A stretch of DNA of 13,686 nt from CAZNVB01 sp964651495 (GCA_964651495.1 CAZYWP010000085.1:1-13686), one strand, 5' to 3'; positions 7,169 through 13,686 are shown, numbered from the stretch's first letter. A program made the numbers and translations. The notes: a model not told the origin generated them from the letters alone.

Positions 7169-9376
7169 TCAGCGAATAGAGAAGGCGCGGGGGATAGCGT
7201 TCTTCCAGGCTTGATGCAGACGCTTAACCGGGAGGCGGACGATCTCCCGGCCGCGCTGGCGGATGACAACGGCCCGGCCCTGAACCAGGCCGATCGCTTT
7301 CGCCCTGATCCCCTTTTTGCGGGCCAGCCTGAGCAGGGCGGGGAGCTTCGGACCCGGGGAGCTGACGACGATCCGGGATTGTCCCTCACCGAACAAAAGG
7401 GCATCCGGCCGGACCCGGTCGCCGAGGTCCAGCTCGCAGCCGAGATGCCCCGGGCTGAGCAGGGCGCACTCCGCCGCGCAGACCGCCAGTCCGCCTTCCG
7501 AGAGGTCGTGGGCCGACCGGACCAGCCCTCGGGAAATCGCCTCGATGCAGGTCTCCTGGACGCTTTTCTCGACCTCGAGGTCGATGCCGGGCGGGGGGCC
7601 TTTTTCCAGGTTGAAAACGGTCTTCAGGTACTCCGACCCGCCCAGCTCATCGGTGTTTTCCCCGAGGAGGACGACGATATCGCCCTGTTCCCGAAATCCG
7701 GGACCGACGGCCGCACTGACATCGTCCAGGATGCCGACAACTCCCAGCACCGGGGTCGGGTAGACGGAAGCGCCTTCCGTATCATTATAGAAGCTGACAT
7801 TCCCTCCGGTAACCGGGATGGCAAACACCCGGCAGGCTTCTGCCATCGCCGCGATGACTTCCCTGAACTGCCACATGACCTCGGGCTTTTCGGGATTCCC
7901 GAAATTCAGGCAGTTGGTGACCCCGACCGGCCGAGCCCCGACGCAGGCCAGGTTGCGGCAGGCTTCGGCCACGGCAATCTTGCCGCCGCTGCCCGGGTCG
8001 AGGAAAGTGTAGAGTGCGTTCCCGTCCAGGGTTATGGCCAGGGCCTTTTTCTGTCCCTTGATACGAAGAACCGCCGCATCGGCTCCCGGCAGAAGAACTG
8101 TGTTGGCCTGGACCATGTGATCATACTGCCGGAAGACCCACTCCTTGTCGGCGATGGTCGGAGAGGCGAGGAGAGAGAGCAGGATCCTGCTGTAATCCTC
8201 GGGCAGCGGGGGGAGCTCGATCTCCCGGACGGCGCTGAGTTTGCCCGGCTTCCGGCTCGGACGCCGGTAAGCGGGGCAGAGGTTGACGATGGCCTCGACG
8301 GGAATGTCTACAACGCGCTCTCCCCGGAAGCCCACTTGCAGGCGCCCGCTGCCGGTGACCTGGCCGATGGGGACCGCATCCAGGTCCCATTTGGCGAAGG
8401 CTTTCCGGACTTCTTCGAGGTTCTCTTTCCTGCAGACGATGAGCATCCTCTCCTGCGATTCGGAGAGCATGATCTCGTAGGGCGTCATTCCTTCTTCCCG
8501 CTGGGGGACGAGGTCCAGGTTGATGGAAATTCCGGTTCCGGATTTGGCCGCCATCTCGGAAGTAGAACACGTCAGCCCGGCGGCGCCCATGTCCTGGATG
8601 CCGGTGACCAGGCCTCTGTCCATGACTTCCAGGCAGGCTTCCAGGAGCAGCTTTTCTTTAAAAGGGTCTCCGACCTGGACGTTCGGCCTTTTCTGCTCGG
8701 TCTCCTTGCCGAACTCGGCCGAGGCCATCGTGGCTCCGTGGATGCCGTCTCTTCCAGTCTTCGATCCCACGTAGAGAACCGGGCTCCCCAGGCCCTCCGC
8801 CTTGGCATAGAAAATCTTGTCCTTTGCGGCGATGCCAAGACAAAAGACATTGACCAGCGGATTCTTGGTATAACAGTCGTGAAAATAGACTTCGCCCCCG
8901 ACGGTGGGGACGCCGATGGAATTGCCGTAGGAAGAGATCCCGGCGACCACGCCGTCCATGATGGCCCGGTTTTTGGGATTTTCGAGCGGACCGAAACGGA
9001 GGGAATCGAGGAGCGCGATTGGCCGGGCGCCCATGGTAAAAATATCGCGCAGGATCCCGCCGACCCCGGTGGCCGCGCCCTGGAAGGGTTCGATAAAGGA
9101 GGGGTGATTGTGGGATTCGATCTTGAAGACCGCGGCCAGGCCGCCGCCGATGTCGATGATGCCGGCGTTTTCGCCCGGGCCCTGGATCACGAATTCCCCC
9201 TCGGTGGGCAGCTTTTTGAGATGCACCCGGGAGCTCTTATAGCTGCAGTGCTCGGACCACATCAGGGAAAAAATGCCCAGCTCCGTGATGTTCGGGTCGC
9301 GGCCGATGAGCTGGACGATGAGCTCATATTCCTCCCCGGTCAGGTTGTGATCGGCCAGAATCCTGCGGTCGATCAT
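7169..9376 (-). CDS. purL: FGAM synthase subunit II (small-type PurL)
   Basis: At 735 residues this is the usual size of the small PurL that works with separate PurS and PurQ, not the fused form of about 1,300 residues. It converts FGAR, ATP and ammonia to FGAM. The N-terminal active-site segment MWSEHCSYKSS (39-49) carries H43. IESHNHP (86-92) and the glycine-rich stretch after it are the ATP/substrate-binding core of the first half. The second half repeats the AIRS-synthetase-like fold with DPGSGGKIAVAEACRNL, NCLNFGNPEKPEV and AHDLSEGGLAV. It starts by a 4-nt ATGA overlap with the purQ stop (9376-9373) and ends 5 nt before an alternative GTG start of the beta-barrel gene. No residue expected from the family appears missing. 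Confidence 0.97.
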   Translation of the reverse strand: MIDRRILADHNLTGEEYELIVQLIGRDPNITELGIFSLMWSEHCSYKSSRVHLKKLPTEGEFVIQGPGENAGIIDIGGGLAAVFKIESHNHPSFIEPFQGAATGVGGILRDIFTMGARPIALLDSLRFGPLENPKNRAIMDGVVAGISSYGNSIGVPTVGGEVYFHDCYTKNPLVNVFCLGIAAKDKIFYAKAEGLGSPVLYVGSKTGRDGIHGATMASAEFGKETEQKRPNVQVGDPFKEKLLLEACLEVMDRGLVTGIQDMGAAGLTCSTSEMAAKSGTGISINLDLVPQREEGMTPYEIMLSESQERMLIVCRKENLEEVRKAFAKWDLDAVPIGQVTGSGRLQVGFRGERVVDIPVEAIVNLCPAYRRPSRKPGKLSAVREIELPPLPEDYSRILLSLLASPTIADKEWVFRQYDHMVQANTVLLPGADAAVLRIKGQKKALAITLDGNALYTFLDPGSGGKIAVAEACRNLACVGARPVGVTNCLNFGNPEKPEVMWQFREVIAAMAEACRVFAIPVTGGNVSFYNDTEGASVYPTPVLGVVGILDDVSAAVGPGFREQGDIVVLLGENTDELGGSEYLKTVFNLEKGPPPGIDLEVEKSVQETCIEAISRGLVRSAHDLSEGGLAVCAAECALLSPGHLGCELDLGDRVRPDALLFGEGQSRIVVSSPGPKLPALLRLARKKGIRAKAIGLVQGRAVVIRQRGREIVRLPVKRLHQAWKNAIPRAFSIR

Positions 9377-10089
9377 GGCCTTTTTTCCCCGCGCCGGCCC
9401 TCTTGCCAGGAGGCGATGGCGGATTCGAAAATCAGGCGGCCGTCCTTGCTTCCGAGGAGCGCCTCGGACGCCCGCTCCGGGTGCGGCATCATGCCCAGGA
9501 CGTTACCGGCCCGGTTGATGATGCCCGCGATGTTGGAGGCGGAGCCGTTGACGTTCGCCTCTTTGGTTGGACGGCCCTTCCTGTCGACGTAGCGGAAGAC
9601 GACCTGCCCGCGTTTTTCCAGCTCGTCGAGAAGGCGGGGAGGCGCGTAATAATTTCCGTCGAAATGGGCGATCGGGATTCTCAGGATCTGCCCCTTTCTG
9701 GCCCGGATGGTGAACGGAGTCCGGGCGTTCTCGACGCCCAGGTGGACGTACTGACAAAGGAACTTCAAGTTCTTGTTCCGGAGCATCACCCCAGGCAGGA
9801 GGCCCATCTCGAGAAGGACCTGAAAGCCGTTGCAAATCCCCAGAACGAGGCCTCCCCGGCCGGCGAATTCCCGGACGCGGGGCATGAGCGGTGAAAACTT
9901 AGCGATCGCCCCCGACCTCAGGTAATCGCCGTAGGAAAACCCCCCCGGCAGGACGACGCAGTCGACGCCCTGGAGGTCATTATCCTTGTGCCAGAGATAG
10001 GCCGTCTCCTGGCCAAGAACATCTCGGAGGGCGAAGAAGGTGTCATGGTCGCAGTTCGAACCGGGAAAGACGACGACACCGAACTTCAA
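9373..10089 (-). CDS. purQ: FGAM synthase glutaminase subunit, with a TTG start
   Basis: A 238-residue class I glutamine amidotransferase that releases ammonia for PurL. The nucleophile is C86 in GICNGFQ (84-90), and the remaining catalytic pair is H203 and E205 in MPHPERA. The N-terminus KFGVVVFPGSNCD is the canonical PurQ beginning, which fixes the start at a TTG codon (10089-10087). No in-frame ATG lies near it. The AAGGG at 10098-10102 sits 8 nt upstream, inside the end of purS. The purS stop is 4 nt before the TTG, and the purQ stop overlaps the purL start as ATGA. The weak start codon between two subunits of one complex may tune stoichiometry, which is inference. Identification is secure. 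Confidence 0.96.
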   Translation of the reverse strand: MKFGVVVFPGSNCDHDTFFALRDVLGQETAYLWHKDNDLQGVDCVVLPGGFSYGDYLRSGAIAKFSPLMPRVREFAGRGGLVLGICNGFQVLLEMGLLPGVMLRNKNLKFLCQYVHLGVENARTPFTIRARKGQILRIPIAHFDGNYYAPPRLLDELEKRGQVVFRYVDRKGRPTKEANVNGSASNIAGIINRAGNVLGMMPHPERASEALLGSKDGRLIFESAIASWQEGRRGEKRP

Positions 10090-10093
10090 TTGG

Positions 10094-10351
10094 TCAGCCC
10101 TTTTTCTCTTCCTTCAGGATCTGCCAGGTGAACTTTTCGATGATCGGGTTGGCCAGGACCTTGTCGGAAATCTCGGGGATGACCCGGCGGGCCTGCGCAT
10201 CCGAGATGCCGTCGATCTCGATCTCGAAGACCTTTCCCTGGCGGACGTCCTTGATGAAGTGATAGCCGAGCGTGAGCAGGGCGTTCTTGACGGTCTGCCC
10301 CTGGGGGTCGAGGACGCTTTCCTTAAAAGAGACGAGGATTCGAACTTTCAT
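10094..10351 (-). CDS. purS: FGAM synthase PurS subunit
   Basis: An 85-residue small subunit that docks PurQ onto PurL and helps form the ammonia channel. It shows the family pattern: an N-terminal strand (KVRILVSFKESVLDPQG), the turn motif DPQGQTVKNAL, then VRQGKVFEIEIDG and a C-terminal helix ending LANPIIEKFTWQI. The length of about 80-85 residues is normal. Its ATG (10351-10349) overlaps the purB stop as ATGA, and it ends 4 nt before the purQ TTG, so purB-purS-purQ-purL are read as one coupled unit. No unusual features. Confidence 0.95.
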   Translation of the reverse strand: MKVRILVSFKESVLDPQGQTVKNALLTLGYHFIKDVRQGKVFEIEIDGISDAQARRVIPEISDKVLANPIIEKFTWQILKEEKKG

Positions 10352-11643
10352 ATCCCGAGAACCCTTTCAAAAATGTGGTCGATTTTTTCGAGATAGATAT
10401 CCAGCGAGAAGCAGGCCCTGACCTCCTCCGGGGAGAGCACGGCCAAGATATCCGGGTCGGAAAGCAGGAGTTCCTGCAGGTTGAGCTTCTCCTTCCATAC
10501 TCTCAGGCTGGATCTCTGGACGAGCTCGTAGGCCCTGGGCCGGGGCACGTTCTTGTCGGTCAAGGCCAGCAGCACCCGCTGGGAAAAGATCAATCCCCTT
10601 GTGAGGTCGATATTCTCCCTCATTTTTTCCTTGTGCACGACCCAGTTGCGGATGATATCCGTCATCTCGGCCAGGAGATAATCGGCCAGAATGAAGGAGT
10701 CCGGGAAGATGACCCGTTCGGCCGAGGAATGAGAGATATCCCGCTCGTGCCAGAGAGCGATGTTCTCGAGTCCGACTAGAAGGTTCGACCGGAGCAGGCG
10801 GGAAAGCCCGGAGACCCTCTCGGCCCTGACGGGATTCTTCTTGTGCGGCATTGAGGAGGAGCCCTTCTGGCCCTTGGTGAAGGGCTCCTCGAGCTCCAGA
10901 GCTTCGGTTTTCTGGAGATGACGGAGCTCGGTGGCGAACTTGTCCAGGCTGGCGCCGAGAAGGGCCAGGGAGGCCAGGACCTCGGCATGGCGGTCGCGCT
11001 GCAGGACCTGGGTGGACACCCTGGCCGGAATCAGCCCGACCTTCTGCAGCGCGATCTCCTCCACCTTCGGGTCGAGATGAATGTAGGTCCCGACGGAGCC
11101 GGAGATCCGCCCGACACTGATGACCTCGAGGGCGCGCCTGAGGCGCGCGGTGTGACGGTTGATCTCCTCGTACCAGACGAGAAGCTTGACGCCGAAGCTG
11201 ATCGGCTCGGCGTGGACGCCGTGCGTCCGGCCCATCACCAGGCTTTTCTTGTGGCGCAGAGCCTGTTCCTTAATCGCATTTTGGAGCTCGGGCAGGTCCT
11301 TGAGGATCTTTTCCAGGGACTCTTTGATAAGGAGGGAGAGGGCCGTGTCGACAACATCATAGGACGTCAGCCCTATATGAATATAATGAGCCTCTTCTCC
11401 GACATGTTCGCCGACCGCTTCGAGGAAGGCGATGACATCGTGCTTGACCACCTTTTCGATCTCTTCGATCCGGGGGACGGAAAAGGCCGCCTTCTCCTTG
11501 ATCCTCTGGAGAGAGGGGAGGGGGATCCTTCCGAGCTCGGCCCAGGCGTCACAGACGGCCAGCTCAACGTCCAGCCACTTGCGATAGCGGTTTTCGTCCG
11601 ACCAGATGGCGCCCATCTCGGGGCGGGTATAGCGGTCGATCAT
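10348..11643 (-). CDS. purB: Adenylosuccinate lyase
   Basis: A 431-residue member of the fumarase/aspartase superfamily. It cleaves SAICAR to AICAR in IMP synthesis and adenylosuccinate to AMP plus fumarate. The sequence begins MIDRYTRPEM, the usual PurB start. An upstream in-frame extension to 11691 runs into the promoter and is rejected. Motifs: KHDV (67-70, H68), GRTHGVHAEP (138-147, with general-acid H141), and the flexible signature loop GSSSMPHKKNP (261-271) with the catalytic serine at 262 or 263. GAGGAAA lies upstream of the ATG with good spacing. It is the first gene of the minus-strand unit and directly follows a consensus promoter. It is divergent from the ECF sigma gene. The short (about 431-residue) form resembles Bacillus and Thermotoga PurB. 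Identification is secure. Confidence 0.97.
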   Translation of the reverse strand: MIDRYTRPEMGAIWSDENRYRKWLDVELAVCDAWAELGRIPLPSLQRIKEKAAFSVPRIEEIEKVVKHDVIAFLEAVGEHVGEEAHYIHIGLTSYDVVDTALSLLIKESLEKILKDLPELQNAIKEQALRHKKSLVMGRTHGVHAEPISFGVKLLVWYEEINRHTARLRRALEVISVGRISGSVGTYIHLDPKVEEIALQKVGLIPARVSTQVLQRDRHAEVLASLALLGASLDKFATELRHLQKTEALELEEPFTKGQKGSSSMPHKKNPVRAERVSGLSRLLRSNLLVGLENIALWHERDISHSSAERVIFPDSFILADYLLAEMTDIIRNWVVHKEKMRENIDLTRGLIFSQRVLLALTDKNVPRPRAYELVQRSSLRVWKEKLNLQELLLSDPDILAVLSPEEVRACFSLDIYLEKIDHIFERVLGI

Positions 11644-11650
11644 GCAATTT

Positions 11651-11663
11651 CCTCGATTCGAGG
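11651..11663. promoter_or_regulatory. 13-bp palindrome over the purB transcription start and ribosome site
   Basis: CCTCGATTCGAGG is a perfect inverted repeat (arms CCTCGA/TCGAGG around one base). It spans the predicted purB start of transcription (about 11661-11662) and contains the purB Shine-Dalgarno (GAGG). It may be an operator, or a small 5'-end hairpin masking the ribosome site. Chance occurrence is possible given its size. Confidence 0.4.
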
Positions 11664-11667
11664 CCAA

Positions 11668-11696
11668 ATCATAACAAGGAGCTCCGGCCATGTCAA
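11668..11696 (-). promoter_or_regulatory. Promoter of the purB-purS-purQ-purL-OMP-purN-tyrS unit
   Basis: Reading the minus strand, TTGACA (11696-11691) is a perfect -35. It is followed by a 17-bp spacer and TATGAT (11673-11668), five of six matches to the -10. The predicted 5' untranslated region is only about 18-20 nt, too short for a purine riboswitch. It is the only strong promoter I found for the seven-gene unit. Confidence 0.82.
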
Positions 11697-11737
11697 TTTT
11701 TGTTAACGCCCGAATCCACCTGGGGCAAAGGATTTTG

Positions 11738-11743
11738 TATAAT
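11738..11743 (+). promoter_or_regulatory. Possible -10 element (TATAAT) abutting the sigma-factor start
   Basis: A perfect TATAAT ends 2 nt before the ATG at 11746, with no recognisable -35 16-18 bp upstream. If used, transcription would start near 11750, downstream of that ATG and about 8 nt before the in-frame ATG at 11758. It may be fortuitous. Confidence 0.3.
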
Positions 11744-11745
11744 GA

Positions 11746-12348
11746 ATGTCAAATAAAATGACGCCCTTGAGCAATGACGCGACCGATGAAGCGCTGGTGG
11801 AGAAGACCAAAAAAGGAGACCTGGATGCCTATGCCGAACTCGTCCGCAGATACCGGGAGAGGGTCTATCATACGATTTTCCGCTTCACCCGCAGCCATAG
11901 CGACACCGATGACCTGGTCCAGGACACGTTCCTGCGTGCCTTCCAGGAGCTTGGGCGCTTCCGTCAGAAGTCCGGGTTTTATACCTGGATTTACAGGATC
12001 GCAGTGAACTTGAGCTTGAATTTTCTCAAAAAGAGGAAAAGGGATATGGCTAGAAATGAGTATGATGATCGCCGGGTCGAAGCTGGAGGGTCGGCTGTTT
12101 CCTCTCCCGAATCAGCCTCCCTGGCCCGGGAGCTGAGCGATAAGGTCAACGAGGCTGTGGAAGCCCTGCCCCTGCACTACAGATCCTCTTTCATCCTCGT
12201 CGCACTCCAGGGGATGTCTCACGCCGAGGCCGCGCAGGTCCTGCGCTGCGCCGAAAAGACCATCTCCTGGCGCATGCACAAGGCTAGAAAGATGCTTCAG
12301 GCCAGGCTCAAGCCATATCTCGATGAGGTGCCCGATGAGATGTCATGA
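11746..12348 (+). CDS. ECF-family RNA polymerase sigma factor
   Basis: A 200-residue group 4 (extracytoplasmic-function) sigma factor. Sigma region 2 (about 20-95) contains DTDDLVQDTFLRAF and the -10-reading segment FYTWIYRIAVNLSLNFLKKRKR. A variable linker (about 96-125) leads to sigma region 4 (about 130-190, VEALPLHYRSSFILVALQGMSHAEAAQVL and the recognition helix AEKTISWRMHKAR). It would direct core RNA polymerase to envelope-stress promoters. The start is uncertain: the ATG at 11746 has AAAGGA 12 nt upstream, while the ATG at 11758 fits a possible TATAAT at 11738-11743. The region before residue 15 is not conserved, so either start works. The gene overlaps the anti-sigma gene by 14 nt, so the pair is translationally coupled. 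It is divergent from purB. The ECF subgroup and target promoters cannot be named from sequence alone. Confidence 0.93.
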   Translation: MSNKMTPLSNDATDEALVEKTKKGDLDAYAELVRRYRERVYHTIFRFTRSHSDTDDLVQDTFLRAFQELGRFRQKSGFYTWIYRIAVNLSLNFLKKRKRDMARNEYDDRRVEAGGSAVSSPESASLARELSDKVNEAVEALPLHYRSSFILVALQGMSHAEAAQVLRCAEKTISWRMHKARKMLQARLKPYLDEVPDEMS

Positions 12349-12928
12349 CTACGAAAAATGGGTCTCAGATTCCCTGGATGGAGTCCTCGGAGAGGATCAA
12401 AGAGCTCTGCTCGACCGCCATCTAACGGAATGCCCCTCCTGCCGTGCCTACGGCAAGCGCCTCAGCAGAATCCAACAGGAAGCCGCGCGCCTGAGAAAAG
12501 CGGCCGTTGCGCCGTCGTATTGGGAGGGACTCTCTTCCGCCGTCCGGAGGCGGCTCGAGGCCTCTGAACAAGGCCGGAGACATCCGAGGCCGGTCTGGTT
12601 GAACTGGCGCTGGGCCTGGGGAGCGGCCGTTCTGTTCTCTGCTGTCGTCTTCGGCCTGCTTCTGCGGCCGAGGCCAGCCCCGGCCTTCGAGCCCGGTGTT
12701 TTCACCTTCGAAGCATGTCTCGGCCGTCTCGACCAGGAGATCGGGGATGACGCCGAGCTGGCCGGGAATTTCAACCTTGTTCTCTTAAGTTCTCTGCGCA
12801 AGGACCTGTCTTCGGCAATGCTGGAGGAAAATCCTGTTTTTTCCGAAGATTCGCTGTTCTGGGAAAGCCTGAGCGAAGAAGAATGGCAAATCTTGGAACA
12901 GGAACTAAAAAAGGAATTGAAATCATAG
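12335..12928 (+). CDS. Zinc-binding transmembrane anti-sigma factor
   Basis: 197 residues from the ATG at 12335. That start is chosen because GAGGTG (12325-12330) sits 4 nt upstream; an ATG at 12323 would add four residues. The N-terminal cytoplasmic part is a zinc anti-sigma (zf-HC2 type) domain: C3 and the motif H29-x3-C33-x2-C36 (HLTECPSC). It should sequester the ECF sigma encoded just upstream. One hydrophobic segment, about 91-110 (WRWAWGAAVLFSAVVFGLLL), is the predicted inner-membrane anchor. The C-terminal 85 residues would be periplasmic and are strikingly acidic near the end (SEDSLFWESLSEEEW), then end in Lys/Glu-rich KKELKS. It overlaps the sigma gene by 14 nt and its stop overlaps the ribosome site of the next gene. 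The periplasmic part has no family I recognise, so what it senses is unknown. Confidence 0.87.
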   Translation: MRCHDYEKWVSDSLDGVLGEDQRALLDRHLTECPSCRAYGKRLSRIQQEAARLRKAAVAPSYWEGLSSAVRRRLEASEQGRRHPRPVWLNWRWAWGAAVLFSAVVFGLLLRPRPAPAFEPGVFTFEACLGRLDQEIGDDAELAGNFNLVLLSSLRKDLSSAMLEENPVFSEDSLFWESLSEEEWQILEQELKKELKS

Positions 12929-12938
12929 GAGAATGGAC

Positions 12939-13430
12939 ATGAAAACACGAAAAGCGCTGCTGATCGTGCTGAGCCTCGGATTCTTCGGCTGCTTGGTGTC
13001 GGCTCAGATCCCGGGTCAGGAACCTTTCGGCCGAGCCAGGGAAAACATCCACCGCCTGCGCCTGCTGCGCATGACTGAAGCCCTGGAATTGACCGAGGAG
13101 CAGACGGCCGTTATCTATCCGGCCGCCTCCCGGGTCGAGAAAGAGAAAATCGAGATCCTCCGCCAGCTCAACAGGGGGATGCGCGACCTCAGGGAGCGGC
13201 TCGCCAGCGACAAGCCCGACGAGACTGCCATCTCGGATATGGTGAATGGATTAAAGGAGCTGCGGGCGGGACTGCTGGCCAAGGACAAAGAATTCGAGGA
13301 TTTCCTTGATACCCAACTCACTCCACTCCAGAAGGCGAGATACCTGATCTTTTCCGCCGAGTTCTACCGCGGCCTGGGCGAGCAGCTGAACCGGGCGAGA
13401 GCCCTGACGAGAGACAAAAAGAGATCCTGA
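12939..13430 (+). CDS. Spy/CpxP-like periplasmic LTxxQ protein
   Basis: 163 residues from the ATG at 12939, chosen because AGGAG (12927-12931) has 7-nt spacing to it, whereas the ATG at 12933 directly abuts the site. There is a cleavable signal peptide (MKTRKALLIVLSLGFFGCLVSA, then Q). FFGC is not a good lipobox, so it is not called a lipoprotein. The mature protein is helical and charged. It shows LTEEQ (about residues 47-51) and LTPLQ (about 127-131), the paired LTxxQ signatures of the Spy/CpxP/CnrX group of periplasmic chaperones and stress sensors. Only one histidine is visible, so a CnrX-type metal site looks unlikely. As third gene behind the sigma/anti-sigma pair it may be the sensor partner of the anti-sigma periplasmic domain or a product of the regulon. 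Its family is moderately certain; its role is inference. Confidence 0.75.
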   Translation: MKTRKALLIVLSLGFFGCLVSAQIPGQEPFGRARENIHRLRLLRMTEALELTEEQTAVIYPAASRVEKEKIEILRQLNRGMRDLRERLASDKPDETAISDMVNGLKELRAGLLAKDKEFEDFLDTQLTPLQKARYLIFSAEFYRGLGEQLNRARALTRDKKRS

Positions 13431-13450
13431 GGAAAATTTTTCTCCTTCTC

Positions 13451-13479
13451 TTGACAAAAAGCCCGTTTTCCCTTAACAT
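13451..13479 (+). promoter_or_regulatory. Promoter upstream of tRNA-Thr
   Basis: TTGACA (13451-13456), a 17-bp spacer, then TAACAT (13474-13479), a 4/6 match to the -10, followed by a GC-rich discriminator (GAGGGGC) typical of stable-RNA promoters. Predicted start is near 13486, leaving a leader of about 147 nt before the tRNA. A weaker second -10 (TATATT, 13551-13556), also followed by a GC-rich stretch, may give a closer start. Confidence 0.65.
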
Positions 13480-13482
13480 GAG

Positions 13483-13632
13483 GGGCGAACTAATTTAATT
13501 TCTCTTTTTCACAAACATTAAGTCATTAAAGAGAACCGGCAGAGAGAAAGTATATTTGTTCGCCCATTAATCTTTCTCTTTTCCCCTTCGGCCTATGGCG
13601 CCGGAGAAATGCACCCTTGGTTAGTCGCCTGT
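13483..13632 (+). other. Structured leader before tRNA-Thr with three 8-bp inverted repeats
   Basis: This AT- and pyrimidine-rich stretch has no gene. It contains GGGCGAAC (13483-13490) with GTTCGCCC (13558-13565), TTCTCTTT (13500-13507) with AAAGAGAA (13528-13535), and AGAGAAAG (13543-13550) with CTTTCTCT (13572-13579). A small GC hairpin follows: TTCGGC (13587-13592) with GCCGGA (13600-13605, one G-U). The purine arms can pair with either pyrimidine tract, so the folds compete. No T-box core motif is recognised. It may be a processed tRNA-operon leader. Confidence 0.4.
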
Positions 13633-13686
13633 GCCAGCGTAGCTCAGTTGGTAGAGCGGCTGATTTGTAATCAGCGGGTCGGGGGT
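13633..13686 (+). tRNA. tRNA-Thr (anticodon UGU), 3' part beyond the window
   Basis: The first 54 bases of a tRNA are readable. The acceptor 5' strand is GCCAGCG, followed by TA. The D stem GCTC/GAGC encloses the loop AGTTGGTA. The anticodon stem GCTGA/TCAGC encloses TTTGTAA with anticodon TGT, reading threonine ACA (and other ACN by wobble). The variable loop starts GGGTC, and the T arm is cut by the window edge. In many bacteria a tRNA-Thr(UGU) opens the thr-tyr-gly-thr tRNA cluster ahead of tuf; whether that holds here cannot be seen. Confidence 0.93.

Noticed and set aside
7211..9592. 793-codon plus-strand open frame opposite purL
   Set aside because: It is an antisense shadow of high-GC codon bias. 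The opposite strand holds all PurL motifs and the shadow crosses into purQ.
11644..11691. N-terminal extension of PurB by 16 residues
   Set aside because: The extension lies over the -35/-10 promoter and lacks similarity to PurB. The canonical start MIDRYTRPEM has its own ribosome site.
12939..13007. Lipoprotein signal in the LTxxQ protein (FFGC)
   Set aside because: Positions -3 and -2 are Phe, not the Leu and Ala/Ser of a lipobox. Cleavage after VSA fits signal peptidase I better.
13429..13446. Possible terminator after the LTxxQ gene (GAGGAA/TTTCTC)
   Set aside because: An AT-rich stem of six pairs with one wobble and no U tract beyond it is too weak to call.

Overview
The window looks like a chromosomal segment from a GC-rich, diderm, probably uncultivated bacterium. 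An outer-membrane beta-barrel and a signal-peptide-bearing periplasmic protein point to an outer membrane. The small-PurL/PurS/PurQ form of FGAM synthase argues against a gamma-proteobacterium. The mixture of ThyX-type thymidylate synthesis, PHP-domain PolX and an ECF-sigma/anti-sigma/LTxxQ trio fits the Acidobacteriota/Aminicenantes part of the tree. That placement is inference from gene content and was not computed.

Layout. Positions 78-2709 (minus) hold a GYD-domain protein, a full-length PolX DNA polymerase with PHP domain, and a ferritin-like diiron protein. Positions 2806-4359 (plus) hold one long thymidylate-synthase-like gene, a head-to-tail fusion of two ThyX domains, behind a consensus promoter that appears to give a leaderless mRNA. 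Positions 4384-11643 (minus) form a tight seven-gene unit read purB-purS-purQ-purL-(outer-membrane beta-barrel)-purN-tyrS. Several junctions are 4-nt ATGA overlaps, and the unit has one strong promoter upstream of purB. Divergent from purB, positions 11746-13430 (plus) encode an ECF sigma factor, its zinc-binding membrane anti-sigma factor and a Spy/CpxP-like periplasmic protein. After a 202-bp gap with its own promoter, the window ends inside a tRNA-Thr(UGU) gene.

How they work together. PurL, PurS and PurQ make one FGAM synthase complex. PurN supplies the earlier formyl transfer and PurB acts later in the same pathway. TyrS is appended by translational overlap. The sigma/anti-sigma/LTxxQ trio is a predicted envelope-stress circuit. 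The tRNA-Thr probably begins a tRNA-tuf type operon beyond the window; that is a prediction.

The most interesting object is the tandem ThyX. Its N-terminal domain keeps the GHxxxxEH motif and the ExSxR residues but has KFR where the ThyX signature has RHR. Its C-terminal domain keeps RHRx7S but has lost the others. This suggests one composite active site split across the two halves, or a repurposed enzyme. Other notable points are an outer-membrane protein inside a purine operon, a palindrome over the purB transcription start and ribosome site, and competing inverted repeats ahead of the tRNA. No gene-free stretch exceeds 300 bases. I saw no CRISPR array, insertion sequence, phage gene or integrase.
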